From Buttiauxella izardii (GTDB lineage Bacteria; Pseudomonadota; Gammaproteobacteria; Enterobacterales; Enterobacteriaceae): 64,000 nucleotides of DNA. Positions 48,697 to 56,631 of the stretch are shown here, piece by piece (position 1 is the first letter of the stretch; every line of letters begins with the position of its first letter). The position numbers and the translations under genes are program-made. The notes under the pieces were generated by a model. It ran no database searches. It saw only the letters and a list, made by a program, of their open reading frames with translations, and was not told the origin of the DNA. The DNA lies in the NCBI RefSeq assembly GCF_003601925.1, contig NZ_QZWH01000022.1:124001-188000 (forward strand), written 5' to 3'.

Positions 48697-51570
48697 ATGA
48701 CCCAGTCTTTACGTCAGCTTGAAAATCACGAAGCGTTTATCGACCGCCACATTGGACCAAACGCACAGCAGCAACACGAAATGCTGGAGACGGTGGGCGC
48801 TCGTTCGTTAAACGAGCTGATCGCTTCGATCGTTCCGGCTGATATCCAGCTTGCCGAGCCACCACAGGTGGGTGAGGCTGCAACTGAATTCGCGGCCCTG
48901 GCTGAATTAAAGACCATTGCCAGCCGTAACAAGCGCTTTAAAACGTACATCGGCATGGGTTATACCGCGGTGCAAACTCCGCCGGTGATCCTGCGTAACA
49001 TGCTGGAAAACCCAGGTTGGTACACCGCGTATACGCCGTATCAACCCGAAGTTTCACAAGGCCGTCTTGAAGCACTGCTCAACTTCCAGCAAGTGACGCT
49101 GGACTTGACCGGTCTGGACATCGCCTCCGCATCCCTGCTCGACGAAGCGACCGCTGCCGCAGAAGCGATGGCAATGGCTAAGCGCGTCAGCAAACTGAAA
49201 AACGCCAACCGTTTCTTCGTTGCCGCCGACGTCCACCCGCAAACGCTGGACGTGGTTCGCACCCGTGCTGAAACCTTCGGCTTTGACGTGATTGTCGACG
49301 ACGCCGCCAAAGTGCTGGATCACCAGGATGTGTTTGGTGTGCTGCTGCAACAAGTCGGCACCACCGGCGAAGTCCATGACTACAGCGCCCTGATTACCGA
49401 ATTGAAAAGCCGTAAAGTCATCGTGAGTGTTGCCGCTGACTTTATGACGCTGGTTCTGCTGACTGCACCGGGCAAACAAGGTGCCGACATCGTATTTGGT
49501 TCCGCCCAGCGTTTCGGCGTGCCAATGGGTTACGGCGGCCCACACGCGGCATTCTTTGCGGCGCGTGACGAATTTAAACGCTCCATGCCAGGCCGTATTA
49601 TCGGCGTTTCCCGCGATGCTGCGGGCCGCACCGCACTGCGCATGGCGATGCAAACTCGCGAGCAACATATCCGCCGCGAAAAAGCGAACTCCAACATTTG
49701 TACTTCCCAGGTTCTGCTGGCAAACATCGCCAGCCTGTATGCGGTGTTCCACGGCCCGGCTGGCCTGAAACGCATTGCAGGGCGCATTCATCGCCTGACC
49801 GATATTCTGGCTTCTGGCCTGCAACAAAAAGGGCTGGTGCTGCGTCATAAACATTGGTTCGATACACTGTGTGTCGAAGTCACCGATAAAGCCGGTGTGC
49901 TGGCACGTGCCGAAGCCAATGAAATCAACCTGCGCAGCGATATCCTCAACGCGGTTGGCATTACGCTTGATGAAGCGACTACCCGCGAAGATGTTCAGGC
50001 GCTGTTCACCGTTTTACTGGGTGACAACCACGGCCTGGATATCGACAAACTCGACCAAAACGTGGCGGGCGATAGCCTGTCTGTTCCAAAAGGAATGCTG
50101 CGTGAAGATGCGATCCTGACGCATCCGGTATTCAATCGCTATCACAGCGAAACTGAAATGATGCGCTATATGCACTCGCTCGAGCGCAAAGATCTGGCGT
50201 TGAATCAGGCGATGATCCCGCTGGGTTCTTGCACCATGAAGCTGAACGCGGCGGCTGAGATGATCCCAATCACCTGGCCGGAATTTGCTGAACTGCACCC
50301 GTTCTGCCCGGCAAACCAGGCAGAAGGTTATCACCAGATGATTTCTCAGCTGTCTGACTGGCTGGTGAAACTGACCGGTTACGACGCGCTTTGCATGCAG
50401 CCAAACTCAGGCGCGCAGGGTGAATACGCGGGCCTGCTGGCGATTCGTCGCTACCACGAAAGCCGCAACGAAGGCAGTCGTAATCTTTGCCTGATCCCAA
50501 GCTCTGCGCACGGGACTAACCCGGCGTCGGCGCAAATGGCGGGCATGGAAGTGGTGGTTGTCGCCTGTGATAAACAAGGCAACATCGATCTTCACGATCT
50601 GCGTCTTAAAGCCGAACAGGCAGGCGATGCGCTGTCTTGCATCATGGTGACGTACCCGTCCACCCACGGCGTTTACGAAGAGACAATCCGCGAAGTGTGC
50701 CAGATTGTGCATCAGTTCGGCGGCCAGGTTTACCTCGATGGCGCGAACATGAACGCACAGGTGGGGATCACTTCTCCGGGTTATATCGATGCCGATGTTT
50801 CACACCTTAACCTGCACAAAACCTTCTGCATTCCACACGGCGGTGGCGGCCCAGGCATGGGGCCAATCGGCGTGAAAGCGCACCTGGCACCGTTTGTTCC
50901 AGGGCACAGCGTGGTGCAGATTGAAGAGATGCTGACCCAACAAGGCGCGGTTTCTGCGGCTCCGTTTGGTAGCGCATCGATTCTGCCAATCAGCTGGATG
51001 TACATCCGCATGATGGGCGCGCAGGGGCTGAAAAAAGCCAGCCAGGTGGCGATTCTGAATGCGAACTATATTGCGACGCGCCTGAAATCTGCATTCCCGA
51101 TTCTGTATACCGGGCGCAGTGGGCACGTGGCGCACGAATGTATTTTGGATATTCGTCCGCTCAAAGAAGAGACCGGTATTAGCGAGCTGGATATTGCTAA
51201 GCGCCTGATTGACTTCGGTTTCCACGCACCAACCATGTCGTTCCCGGTGGCGGGTACGCTGATGGTTGAGCCAACCGAATCTGAAAGCAAACTGGAACTG
51301 GATCGCTTTATCGATGCGATGCTGACTATCCGCACTGAAATCGACCGCGTGGCGCGTGGTGAATGGCCGCTGGAAGATAACCCGCTGGTTAACGCACCGC
51401 ACACCCAGGACGAAATCGTGGCTGACTGGACGCACCCGTACACCCGCGAACTGGCGGTGTTCCCGACAGGTCATGGCAACAAATACTGGCCGACCGTGAA
51501 ACGCCTGGACGATGTGTTCGGCGACCGCAATCTGTTCTGTTCTTGCGTGCCGATGAGCGAATATCAGTAA
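48697..51570 (+). CDS. gcvP: Glycine dehydrogenase (decarboxylating), P-protein
   Basis: 957 residues as in E. coli. PLP enzyme that decarboxylates glycine and loads the aminomethyl group on GcvH. N-terminal half resembles GcvPA ([23 protein letters not shown]), C-terminal half GcvPB, with the PLP lysine at residue 708 in [19 protein letters not shown]. The single-chain form is typical of gamma-proteobacteria. Ends just before the large palindromic repeat. Confidence 0.97.
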   Translation: MTQSLRQLENHEAFIDRHIGPNAQQQHEMLETVGARSLNELIASIVPADIQLAEPPQVGEAATEFAALAELKTIASRNKRFKTYIGMGYTAVQTPPVILRNMLENPGWYTAYTPYQPEVSQGRLEALLNFQQVTLDLTGLDIASASLLDEATAAAEAMAMAKRVSKLKNANRFFVAADVHPQTLDVVRTRAETFGFDVIVDDAAKVLDHQDVFGVLLQQVGTTGEVHDYSALITELKSRKVIVSVAADFMTLVLLTAPGKQGADIVFGSAQRFGVPMGYGGPHAAFFAARDEFKRSMPGRIIGVSRDAAGRTALRMAMQTREQHIRREKANSNICTSQVLLANIASLYAVFHGPAGLKRIAGRIHRLTDILASGLQQKGLVLRHKHWFDTLCVEVTDKAGVLARAEANEINLRSDILNAVGITLDEATTREDVQALFTVLLGDNHGLDIDKLDQNVAGDSLSVPKGMLREDAILTHPVFNRYHSETEMMRYMHSLERKDLALNQAMIPLGSCTMKLNAAAEMIPITWPEFAELHPFCPANQAEGYHQMISQLSDWLVKLTGYDALCMQPNSGAQGEYAGLLAIRRYHESRNEGSRNLCLIPSSAHGTNPASAQMAGMEVVVVACDKQGNIDLHDLRLKAEQAGDALSCIMVTYPSTHGVYEETIREVCQIVHQFGGQVYLDGANMNAQVGITSPGYIDADVSHLNLHKTFCIPHGGGGPGMGPIGVKAHLAPFVPGHSVVQIEEMLTQQGAVSAAPFGSASILPISWMYIRMMGAQGLKKASQVAILNANYIATRLKSAFPILYTGRSGHVAHECILDIRPLKEETGISELDIAKRLIDFGFHAPTMSFPVAGTLMVEPTESESKLELDRFIDAMLTIRTEIDRVARGEWPLEDNPLVNAPHTQDEIVADWTHPYTRELAVFPTGHGNKYWPTVKRLDDVFGDRNLFCSCVPMSEYQ

Positions 51571-51582
51571 GTTCTAAAACAA

Positions 51583-51734
51583 CCCTCACCCTGGCCCTCT
51601 CCCTGATGGAGAGGGAATGGTCTGGTTTTCTCCTTCTCCTGGGGGTATGGGATAGCCCTATTTTCTCCCTCTCCTGGGGGATATGGGATAGTCCGGTTTG
51701 CTCCCTCTCCTGGGGGAGAGGGTTGGGGTGAGGG
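51583..51734. repeat. Expanded CCCTCACCC-type repeat with tandem core between gcvP and ygfF
   Basis: Starts CCCTCACCCTGGCCCTC and ends GGTTGGGGTGAGGG, so the terminal inverted repeats of the family are kept. Inside are three direct imperfect units of 35-36 bp starting at 51630, 51665 and 51701 (each CTCCYTCTCCTGGGGG followed by a variable tail). The ygfF ribosome site lies just outside. Confidence 0.85.
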
Positions 51735-51749
51735 GTTCCAGGAGGTAAA

Positions 51750-52493
51750 ATGTCCGTCGCATTAGTCACCGGTGGCAGCCGTGGAATCGGCCGAGCCACC
51801 GCCATCCTGCTGGCGCAATCCGGCTACAAAGTCGTCGTTAACTTCCTGCAAAACAAACAAGCCGCTGATGAAGTCGTCAGCATTATTCGTGCCCACAGCG
51901 GCGAGGCGATAGCCATCAAAGCGGATATTGCCGACGAGCTACAAGTGATGGCGATGTTCGCAGAAATCGACAAGGTTTACGGCCCCGTTACCGCATTGGT
52001 CAACAACGCCGGGATATTGTTCCAACAATCGACCATCGAAGAATTAACGGCCGAGCGCATCAACCGCGTGCTAGTCACCAACGTCACGGGCTATTTTCTA
52101 TGCTGCCGTGAAGCGGTAAAACGCATGGCGTTTCGTCACGGCGGGAACGGTGGGGCGATTGTTAACGTCTCGTCGGCAGCGTCACGTTTAGGTGCGCCGG
52201 GTGAATACGTCGATTACGCAGCGTCAAAAGGCGCGGTGGATACGCTAACCATCGGGCTTTCTCTGGAAGTCGCCGCGCAGGGCATTCGCGTTAATGGCGT
52301 ACGTCCTGGCTTAATTTATACCGACATCCACGCATCGGGCGGCGAGGCCGGGCGCGTTGATCGCGTAAAAGATCTGTTGCCGATGAAACGCGGCGGGCAA
52401 CCGGAAGAAGTGGCGGAAGCCATCGTCTGGCTTCTTAGTGATAAAGCCTCGTACGTGACAGGCAGTTTTCTCGATTTGGCTGGCGGAAAATAA
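51750..52493 (+). CDS. ygfF: YgfF, SDR family NAD(P)-dependent oxidoreductase
   Basis: 247 residues as in E. coli YgfF. Short-chain dehydrogenase: cofactor motif TGGSRGIGRA at the N-terminus, NNAGILF, catalytic Ser in VNVSSAASRLG and YVDYAASK with the YxxxK pair. C-terminal VTGSFLDLAGGK. The substrate is not known. GGAGG lies five bases before the start, right after the repeat cluster. Confidence 0.92.
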   Translation: MSVALVTGGSRGIGRATAILLAQSGYKVVVNFLQNKQAADEVVSIIRAHSGEAIAIKADIADELQVMAMFAEIDKVYGPVTALVNNAGILFQQSTIEELTAERINRVLVTNVTGYFLCCREAVKRMAFRHGGNGGAIVNVSSAASRLGAPGEYVDYAASKGAVDTLTIGLSLEVAAQGIRVNGVRPGLIYTDIHASGGEAGRVDRVKDLLPMKRGGQPEEVAEAIVWLLSDKASYVTGSFLDLAGGK

Positions 52494-52498
52494 AAAAG

Positions 52499-52528
52499 GG
52501 CCGTCGCCTGAAATTACAGGAGACGGCC
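52499..52528 (-). terminator. Terminator for the minus-strand MXKDX operon
   Basis: GGCCGTCGCCTG-(6 nt)-CAGGAGACGGCC with one mismatch; on the minus strand it is followed by CTTTTTTA. It also sits 5 bp after the ygfF stop, so it could serve both sides. Confidence 0.85.
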
Positions 52529-52553
52529 ATTATCCTGGTGCTGGCTTAGACGA

Positions 52554-52814
52554 TTATTTTTTACCCATTTCGTCTTTGGCCATATTATCTTTAGCCATAC
52601 CGTCCTTAGACATGGAATCTTTAGACATGGAATCTTTCTTCATTCCGTCTTTAGCCATGCAGTCTTTCTTCATGCTATCTTTCGAACAGTCATGGGACAT
52701 TTTCCCCATGTTGTCTTTAGACATATTATCTTTCGCCATATTATCGGCAGCATTTGCACCGGCAACACCAAAGAATAAAGCCGAGCACATCAGAGCAGTG
52801 TAGAGTTTTTTCAT
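52554..52814 (-). CDS. Secreted methionine-rich pentapeptide MXKDX repeat protein
   Basis: 86 residues: signal peptide of 22 (ends AGANA) and a mature part of 64 residues made mainly of five-residue units of the form x-M-x-K-D (NMAKD, NMSKD, SMKKD, CMAKD, GMKKD, SMSKD twice, GMAKD, NMAKD). The mature part has 12 methionines and 2 cysteines and is rich in Lys and Asp, so it is soluble and probably unstructured. It lies 34 bp downstream of the molybdoenzyme gene. Similar Met-rich peptides elsewhere (MrpX of Azospira) act as hypochlorite sinks regenerated by a methionine sulfoxide reductase; that role here is inferred. Confidence 0.85.
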   Translation of the reverse strand: MKKLYTALMCSALFFGVAGANAADNMAKDNMSKDNMGKMSHDCSKDSMKKDCMAKDGMKKDSMSKDSMSKDGMAKDNMAKDEMGKK

Positions 52815-52848
52815 TTTGTATTTCCTCGTCGTTTTAATCAGTAGGGGT

Positions 52849-53637
52849 TTAACTTCCGCCGAACCAGTTATAACCCTGATCCTCCCAATAACCTCCGGGA
52901 TAGCGGTTGGTGACTTCTATAACTTGAATATGTTTTGGGTTTTTATATCCCAACTTAGTAGGCATTCTTAGCTTCATCGGAAAGCCATATTTACGCGGCA
53001 ATATTTCACCATCGTAAGTCAGTGCAATAATGGTTTGTGGATGTAGTGCCGTCGCCATATCAATACTGGTGTAGTAGTCGTCAGCACATTTAAAACTCAC
53101 ATAACGGGCATTTAAATCAGCACCGATACCTTTAAGGAATAAAGAAAATGGTACGCCACCCCATTTGCCAATGGCGCTCCAACCTTCGACACAGATGTGA
53201 CGAGTCACCTGGCTAACCTGCGCCATCTGGTGAAGTTGCGCCAGTGTCCACGGGCGTTTATCGGCTACTAACCCGGCAACCTCAAGACGATAATCATCAC
53301 CATTAATCGTCGGCGCTTCGTCCTCACTATAAAAAGCATTAAACGGGAAGGGACGCGTCATCATACTTTCTGGATAAACCGGAGCCAGATCGTTGGCATT
53401 AAATAACCAGCCCTGAACCCGGTCGTTAAATCTTGAAATATTGCTTAGCGTTGATTCGACGGATTCATTATCACTAATATCGCAGCCCGTTAGCATCATT
53501 AATCCGCCAAGCGTTAGCCCTTGCTTTAAAAAACGACGGCGACCTTCGGACGATAACTGTTTATTAATTTCTTGAGTCGCATCCTGAATAATGGCGGCTT
53601 TGTCGGAATCAGAAAAAATCTTGTTATTATTACTCAT
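52849..53637 (-). CDS. Tat-exported molybdopterin-dependent oxidoreductase (sulfite oxidase/MsrP-like)
   Basis: 262 residues. A twin-arginine signal RRRFLKQ at residues 33-39 leads into a hydrophobic stretch ending LMMLTGC, a lipobox with Cys52, so the product may be a Tat lipoprotein. The oxidoreductase molybdopterin-binding domain follows; Cys149 in RHICVEGWSAIGKWGGVP is the expected Mo ligand, and GFPMKLRMPTKLGYKNPK is the family C-terminal motif. Related to MsrP (YedY) but shorter and with a different context. The next gene upstream encodes a cytochrome b, a probable electron donor. Substrate unproven; protein or free methionine sulfoxide is the best guess. Confidence 0.83.
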   Translation of the reverse strand: MSNNNKIFSDSDKAAIIQDATQEINKQLSSEGRRRFLKQGLTLGGLMMLTGCDISDNESVESTLSNISRFNDRVQGWLFNANDLAPVYPESMMTRPFPFNAFYSEDEAPTINGDDYRLEVAGLVADKRPWTLAQLHQMAQVSQVTRHICVEGWSAIGKWGGVPFSLFLKGIGADLNARYVSFKCADDYYTSIDMATALHPQTIIALTYDGEILPRKYGFPMKLRMPTKLGYKNPKHIQVIEVTNRYPGGYWEDQGYNWFGGS

Positions 53638-53646
53638 GGTTTTTCC

Positions 53647-54258
53647 TTAGCGTCCGCGTAGCATAGCAAGCAAAGTTTTTGGAACCAGCGCCACCATAAT
53701 CAAATGAATAACCACAAACCCAACCATTCCAGACATTGCAAAGAAGTGAATAAGGCGTGCGCTTTCATAACTGCCGAGCAATTCTCGTAATAAAGGGAAT
53801 TGCACCGATTTCCACACCACAAAACCCGAACACACCAGAACGATCCCATCGATCATCACAAACAGATAAGCCAATTTTTGCACGGTGTTGTAATGGTTAA
53901 GATCGTTATGCGCGAGCTTCCCGCGCAGTGCGGAAATAAAATCATTGATTAACTCTCCCGGTGACAGCGGCCAGAATTTGCGTTTCAGGCGGCCACTGAA
54001 AATATTCATCAGCAGGTAAATCACGCCATTAATGCCGAATAACCACATCCCCGCAAAATGCCACTGCAACGCACCGCCTAACCAACCGCCGAGCGTTAAC
54101 TCATTTGGAAAGCTGAAATCAAACAGAGGCGAAGCGTTATAAATTCGCCAGCCGCTGGTCACCATAATCAGCATGGCAAGTGCATTCAGCCAGTGGCAGA
54201 GCCTCAGCCATAATGGATGCACTATGGCGGGTTTAACCTGAAACGTTGGCGTATCCAT
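53647..54258 (-). CDS. Cytochrome b561/thiosulfate-reductase-type membrane subunit
   Basis: 203 residues from ATG 54258 (MDTPTFQVKPAIVHPLWLRL), chosen because GGAAAT precedes it; 22 more codons are open upstream. Four membrane helices with histidines suited to bind two haems b: HPLWLRLCHWLNALAM, LQWHFAGMWLFGING and SARLIHFFAMSGMVGFVVIH. It would take electrons from the quinone pool to the exported molybdoenzyme whose gene lies 9 bp downstream, as MsrQ does for MsrP. Its sequence type is cytochrome b/b6, not the MsrQ ferric-reductase family. Confidence 0.8.
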   Translation of the reverse strand: MDTPTFQVKPAIVHPLWLRLCHWLNALAMLIMVTSGWRIYNASPLFDFSFPNELTLGGWLGGALQWHFAGMWLFGINGVIYLLMNIFSGRLKRKFWPLSPGELINDFISALRGKLAHNDLNHYNTVQKLAYLFVMIDGIVLVCSGFVVWKSVQFPLLRELLGSYESARLIHFFAMSGMVGFVVIHLIMVALVPKTLLAMLRGR

Positions 54259-54309
54259 CGTTTTATTTCCGGTTATTGCGTTGAAATCAGTGTGGCTTAA
54301 ATCTGTTCG

Positions 54310-54330
54310 CCAAAGTCTCACCAAAAGTTA
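54310..54330. promoter_or_regulatory. Possible response-regulator direct repeat in the divergent promoter
   Basis: CCAAAGTCTCA followed directly by CCAAAAGTTA, a direct repeat with 11-bp period, in the 143-bp gap between the cytochrome gene and the response regulator gene. OmpR-family regulators bind such repeats. Single instance, so weak. Confidence 0.3.
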
Positions 54331-54401
54331 AATTAAATGTGATAACTCCACGTCGGTTTGTTGTATAGACTTCTGGTAACAGACGGAAATAAGGCGGAGT
54401 C

Positions 54402-55112
54402 ATGAAGCCCAAAAAGTTATTAATCGTTGAGGATGACGAAAACATTGCAGAACTTCTGCAACTGCATTTGCGTGAAGAAGGCTATGAAATTGTCCATGCG
54501 GCCGATGGTTCGCAGGGCCTGGAATTGCTTAAGCAAGGGGGATGGGATGCCTTGATTCTGGATCTTATGCTGCCCGGCGTTGATGGCCTGGAAATATGTC
54601 GCCATGCGCGCACCATGACGCGCTATACGCCGATCGTGATGATCAGCGCGCGCTCAAGCGAAACGCATCGGGTTTTGGGGTTGGAATTGGGCGCGGATGA
54701 TTATCTGGCAAAACCGTTTTCTATGCTGGAGTTGGTGGCGCGTGTCAAAGCGCTGTTTCGCCGCCAGGAAGCAATGAGCCAAAACCTGATGCAAGATGCA
54801 GGAACGCTCACTTTTGAACGGCTGACTATCGACCCGCTGGCGCGTGATGTGCGTTTACGAAATCAGCCGGTGGAACTGACGCCACGCGAATTTGATTTGC
54901 TGTGGTTCTTTGCCAAACATCCCGGCAAAGTTTTTTCGCGCCTTAATTTGCTCAATCAGGTTTGGGGATATCAGCACGAAGGCTACGAACACACGGTTAA
55001 CACCCATATCAACCGTTTGCGCATCAAGATTGAAGATAACCCCGCAGAGCCGGAATTTATTCTCACGGTGTGGGGTAAAGGGTATAAATTCATCGCACCT
55101 CGACACGAGTAA
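54402..55112 (+). CDS. OmpR/PhoB-family response regulator
   Basis: 236 residues. Receiver domain 1-120 with acidic pair DD (11-12), phospho-acceptor Asp54 in LILDLMLPG and Lys in DDYLAKPFS. C-terminal winged helix (residues 138-232) with VELTPREFDLLWFF and HTVNTHINRLRIKIE recognition region. It is divergent from the cytochrome/molybdoenzyme/Met-rich operon and 3 bp before its partner kinase, so it probably controls that operon and itself. Not an obvious orthologue of HprR, the regulator of msrPQ in E. coli. Confidence 0.88.
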   Translation: MKPKKLLIVEDDENIAELLQLHLREEGYEIVHAADGSQGLELLKQGGWDALILDLMLPGVDGLEICRHARTMTRYTPIVMISARSSETHRVLGLELGADDYLAKPFSMLELVARVKALFRRQEAMSQNLMQDAGTLTFERLTIDPLARDVRLRNQPVELTPREFDLLWFFAKHPGKVFSRLNLLNQVWGYQHEGYEHTVNTHINRLRIKIEDNPAEPEFILTVWGKGYKFIAPRHE

Positions 55113-55115
55113 ACC

Positions 55116-56582
55116 ATGCGAAAACTCACGCTTTCTCAGCGCCTGACTTTGGTTTTTGCGTTGCTGCTGATCACCTCCTGTTCATTGCTGGGGTGGCTGC
55201 AAATCCGCACCAGCACGCAGTACAGCCAGGCGGTAATACAACAACTTTCTGGTTCGCTCGCTGAGCACATCAACCAAAGTTATCCACTGCTTGGGCAAGA
55301 TGGCCTGAACACGGATTCTGTGCGCAGTCTGTTTGACCATCTGATGACGGTAAATCCCAGCGTTGAGGTTTATCTTCTTGATAAAAATGGCAATATCATT
55401 GGTGATGCGGCACCGCCGAATCATATCAAACGCCACCGCATTGATTTAAAGCCGATTCAGGCCACGCTTGATAAACAACCGTTCCCTATTTACGGCGACG
55501 ACCCCCGTAGCCCTGATGGCAAAAAAGTATTTAGCGTCGCACCGATGCAGCAAAACGGCGAAGTTATGGGCTATTTGTACATCATTTTATTGGGCGAAAA
55601 TTACAACGCCCTGGCAAGTGATGCGCGATTTAACACCATCTCAAAAGTGGTTCTGCTGACTATTGGCCTGATTGCCTTACTGGGGCTGATTGTCGGTGGC
55701 CTGGCGTTTCGTTGGATCACGCGGCCATTGCGTTCGCTCTCACGCCAGGTGAATGCGCTGGAAACCGGCGGTATGGCTGAAATGCAGGCGATGGCGGCGC
55801 TACCGCTGGATAAAAACCACAGTAACGACGAAATCAGCCTGCTGCGCCAGGGCGTTATCTCGATGGCGCGTCGCATTTCAGAACAGTGGCATCGGCTTTC
55901 CCAACAAGATCAGCTACGTCGTGAATTTATTGCCAATATTTCCCATGACTTACGCACGCCGTTGACCTCAATGCATGGTTATCTGGAAAGTTTATCGGTA
56001 ATGTCGGCGACGCTTTCGGAAGCTGAGAAAAAGCGTTATCTGGAAATCGCATTAGCGCAAAGCCAGAAAGTCCGCACCCTTGCGCAATCGCTGTTTGAAT
56101 TAGCGCGTCTGGAATATGGCGTAGTGAAGCCACAAAAAGAACGTTTTTGCCTTGGTGAATTATTGCAGGATGTCTTCCAGAAATTTGAATTGATGACGCA
56201 AACGCGGCAACTCCAGTTGGTTGCTGATATCCAGCCCGGTTTGCCGCTAATCGATGCGGATTTGGGGATGATTGAGCGGGTATTAACGAATTTGCTGGAT
56301 AACGCGATTCGCCATACGCCGGAGCAGGGAACCGTTGCCGTCCGCTTGTGGAAAGACGGCGAAAAAGTGATGGTGCAGATTAGCGATAACGGGCCGGGGA
56401 TTCCGCAGGAACTTAAAGAAGGTCTGTTTGTACGCCCGTCGATTGTGAGCCAGTCACACGTCAGAGTCGGCGGTTTAGGGTTGATGATTGTGCGCCAGAT
56501 GTTGCAGCTTCATGGCAGCGATATCGCGCTGGTGGAAAGACCGGAAAGCGGGGCTTGCTTCCGTTTTGGGCTTCCGGTCTAA
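55116..56582 (+). CDS. Membrane sensor histidine kinase
   Basis: 488 residues. TM1 at about 12-30, a periplasmic domain of roughly 145 residues (32-176) that would sense the signal, TM2 at 178-198, HAMP to about 252, then HisKA with phospho-acceptor His277 in ANISHDLRTPLTS and an ATPase domain with NLLDNAIRHT, ISDNGPGIP and GGLGLMIVRQML. Partner of the response regulator immediately upstream. The periplasmic location of both the sensor domain and the predicted target operon products suggests detection of envelope oxidative stress; this is inference. Confidence 0.88.
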   Translation: MRKLTLSQRLTLVFALLLITSCSLLGWLQIRTSTQYSQAVIQQLSGSLAEHINQSYPLLGQDGLNTDSVRSLFDHLMTVNPSVEVYLLDKNGNIIGDAAPPNHIKRHRIDLKPIQATLDKQPFPIYGDDPRSPDGKKVFSVAPMQQNGEVMGYLYIILLGENYNALASDARFNTISKVVLLTIGLIALLGLIVGGLAFRWITRPLRSLSRQVNALETGGMAEMQAMAALPLDKNHSNDEISLLRQGVISMARRISEQWHRLSQQDQLRREFIANISHDLRTPLTSMHGYLESLSVMSATLSEAEKKRYLEIALAQSQKVRTLAQSLFELARLEYGVVKPQKERFCLGELLQDVFQKFELMTQTRQLQLVADIQPGLPLIDADLGMIERVLTNLLDNAIRHTPEQGTVAVRLWKDGEKVMVQISDNGPGIPQELKEGLFVRPSIVSQSHVRVGGLGLMIVRQMLQLHGSDIALVERPESGACFRFGLPV

Positions 56583-56583
56583 A

Positions 56584-56614
56584 CCGCAAATACTCATTTT
56601 TAGAGTATTTGCGG
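56584..56614. terminator. Perfect 12-bp hairpin between convergent genes
   Basis: CCGCAAATACTC-ATTTTTA-GAGTATTTGCGG begins two bases after the kinase stop. It has no T run on either side, so it may terminate both directions weakly or stabilise ends. Confidence 0.55.
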
Positions 56615-56631
56615 TCGCTGAATGGCTGAAC

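Noticed and set aside
49054..49854. Minus-strand open frame of 266 codons opposite gcvP
   Set aside because: Shadow frame within the intact gcvP; composition unlike real proteins.
51583..51734. CRISPR array
   Set aside because: Three imperfect 35-36-bp direct units are contiguous, with no spacers and no cas genes.
52554..52814. CRISPR-like short repeats at the Met-rich gene
   Set aside because: The 15-bp periodicity is coding (five-residue units in frame) with no unique spacers of fixed length.
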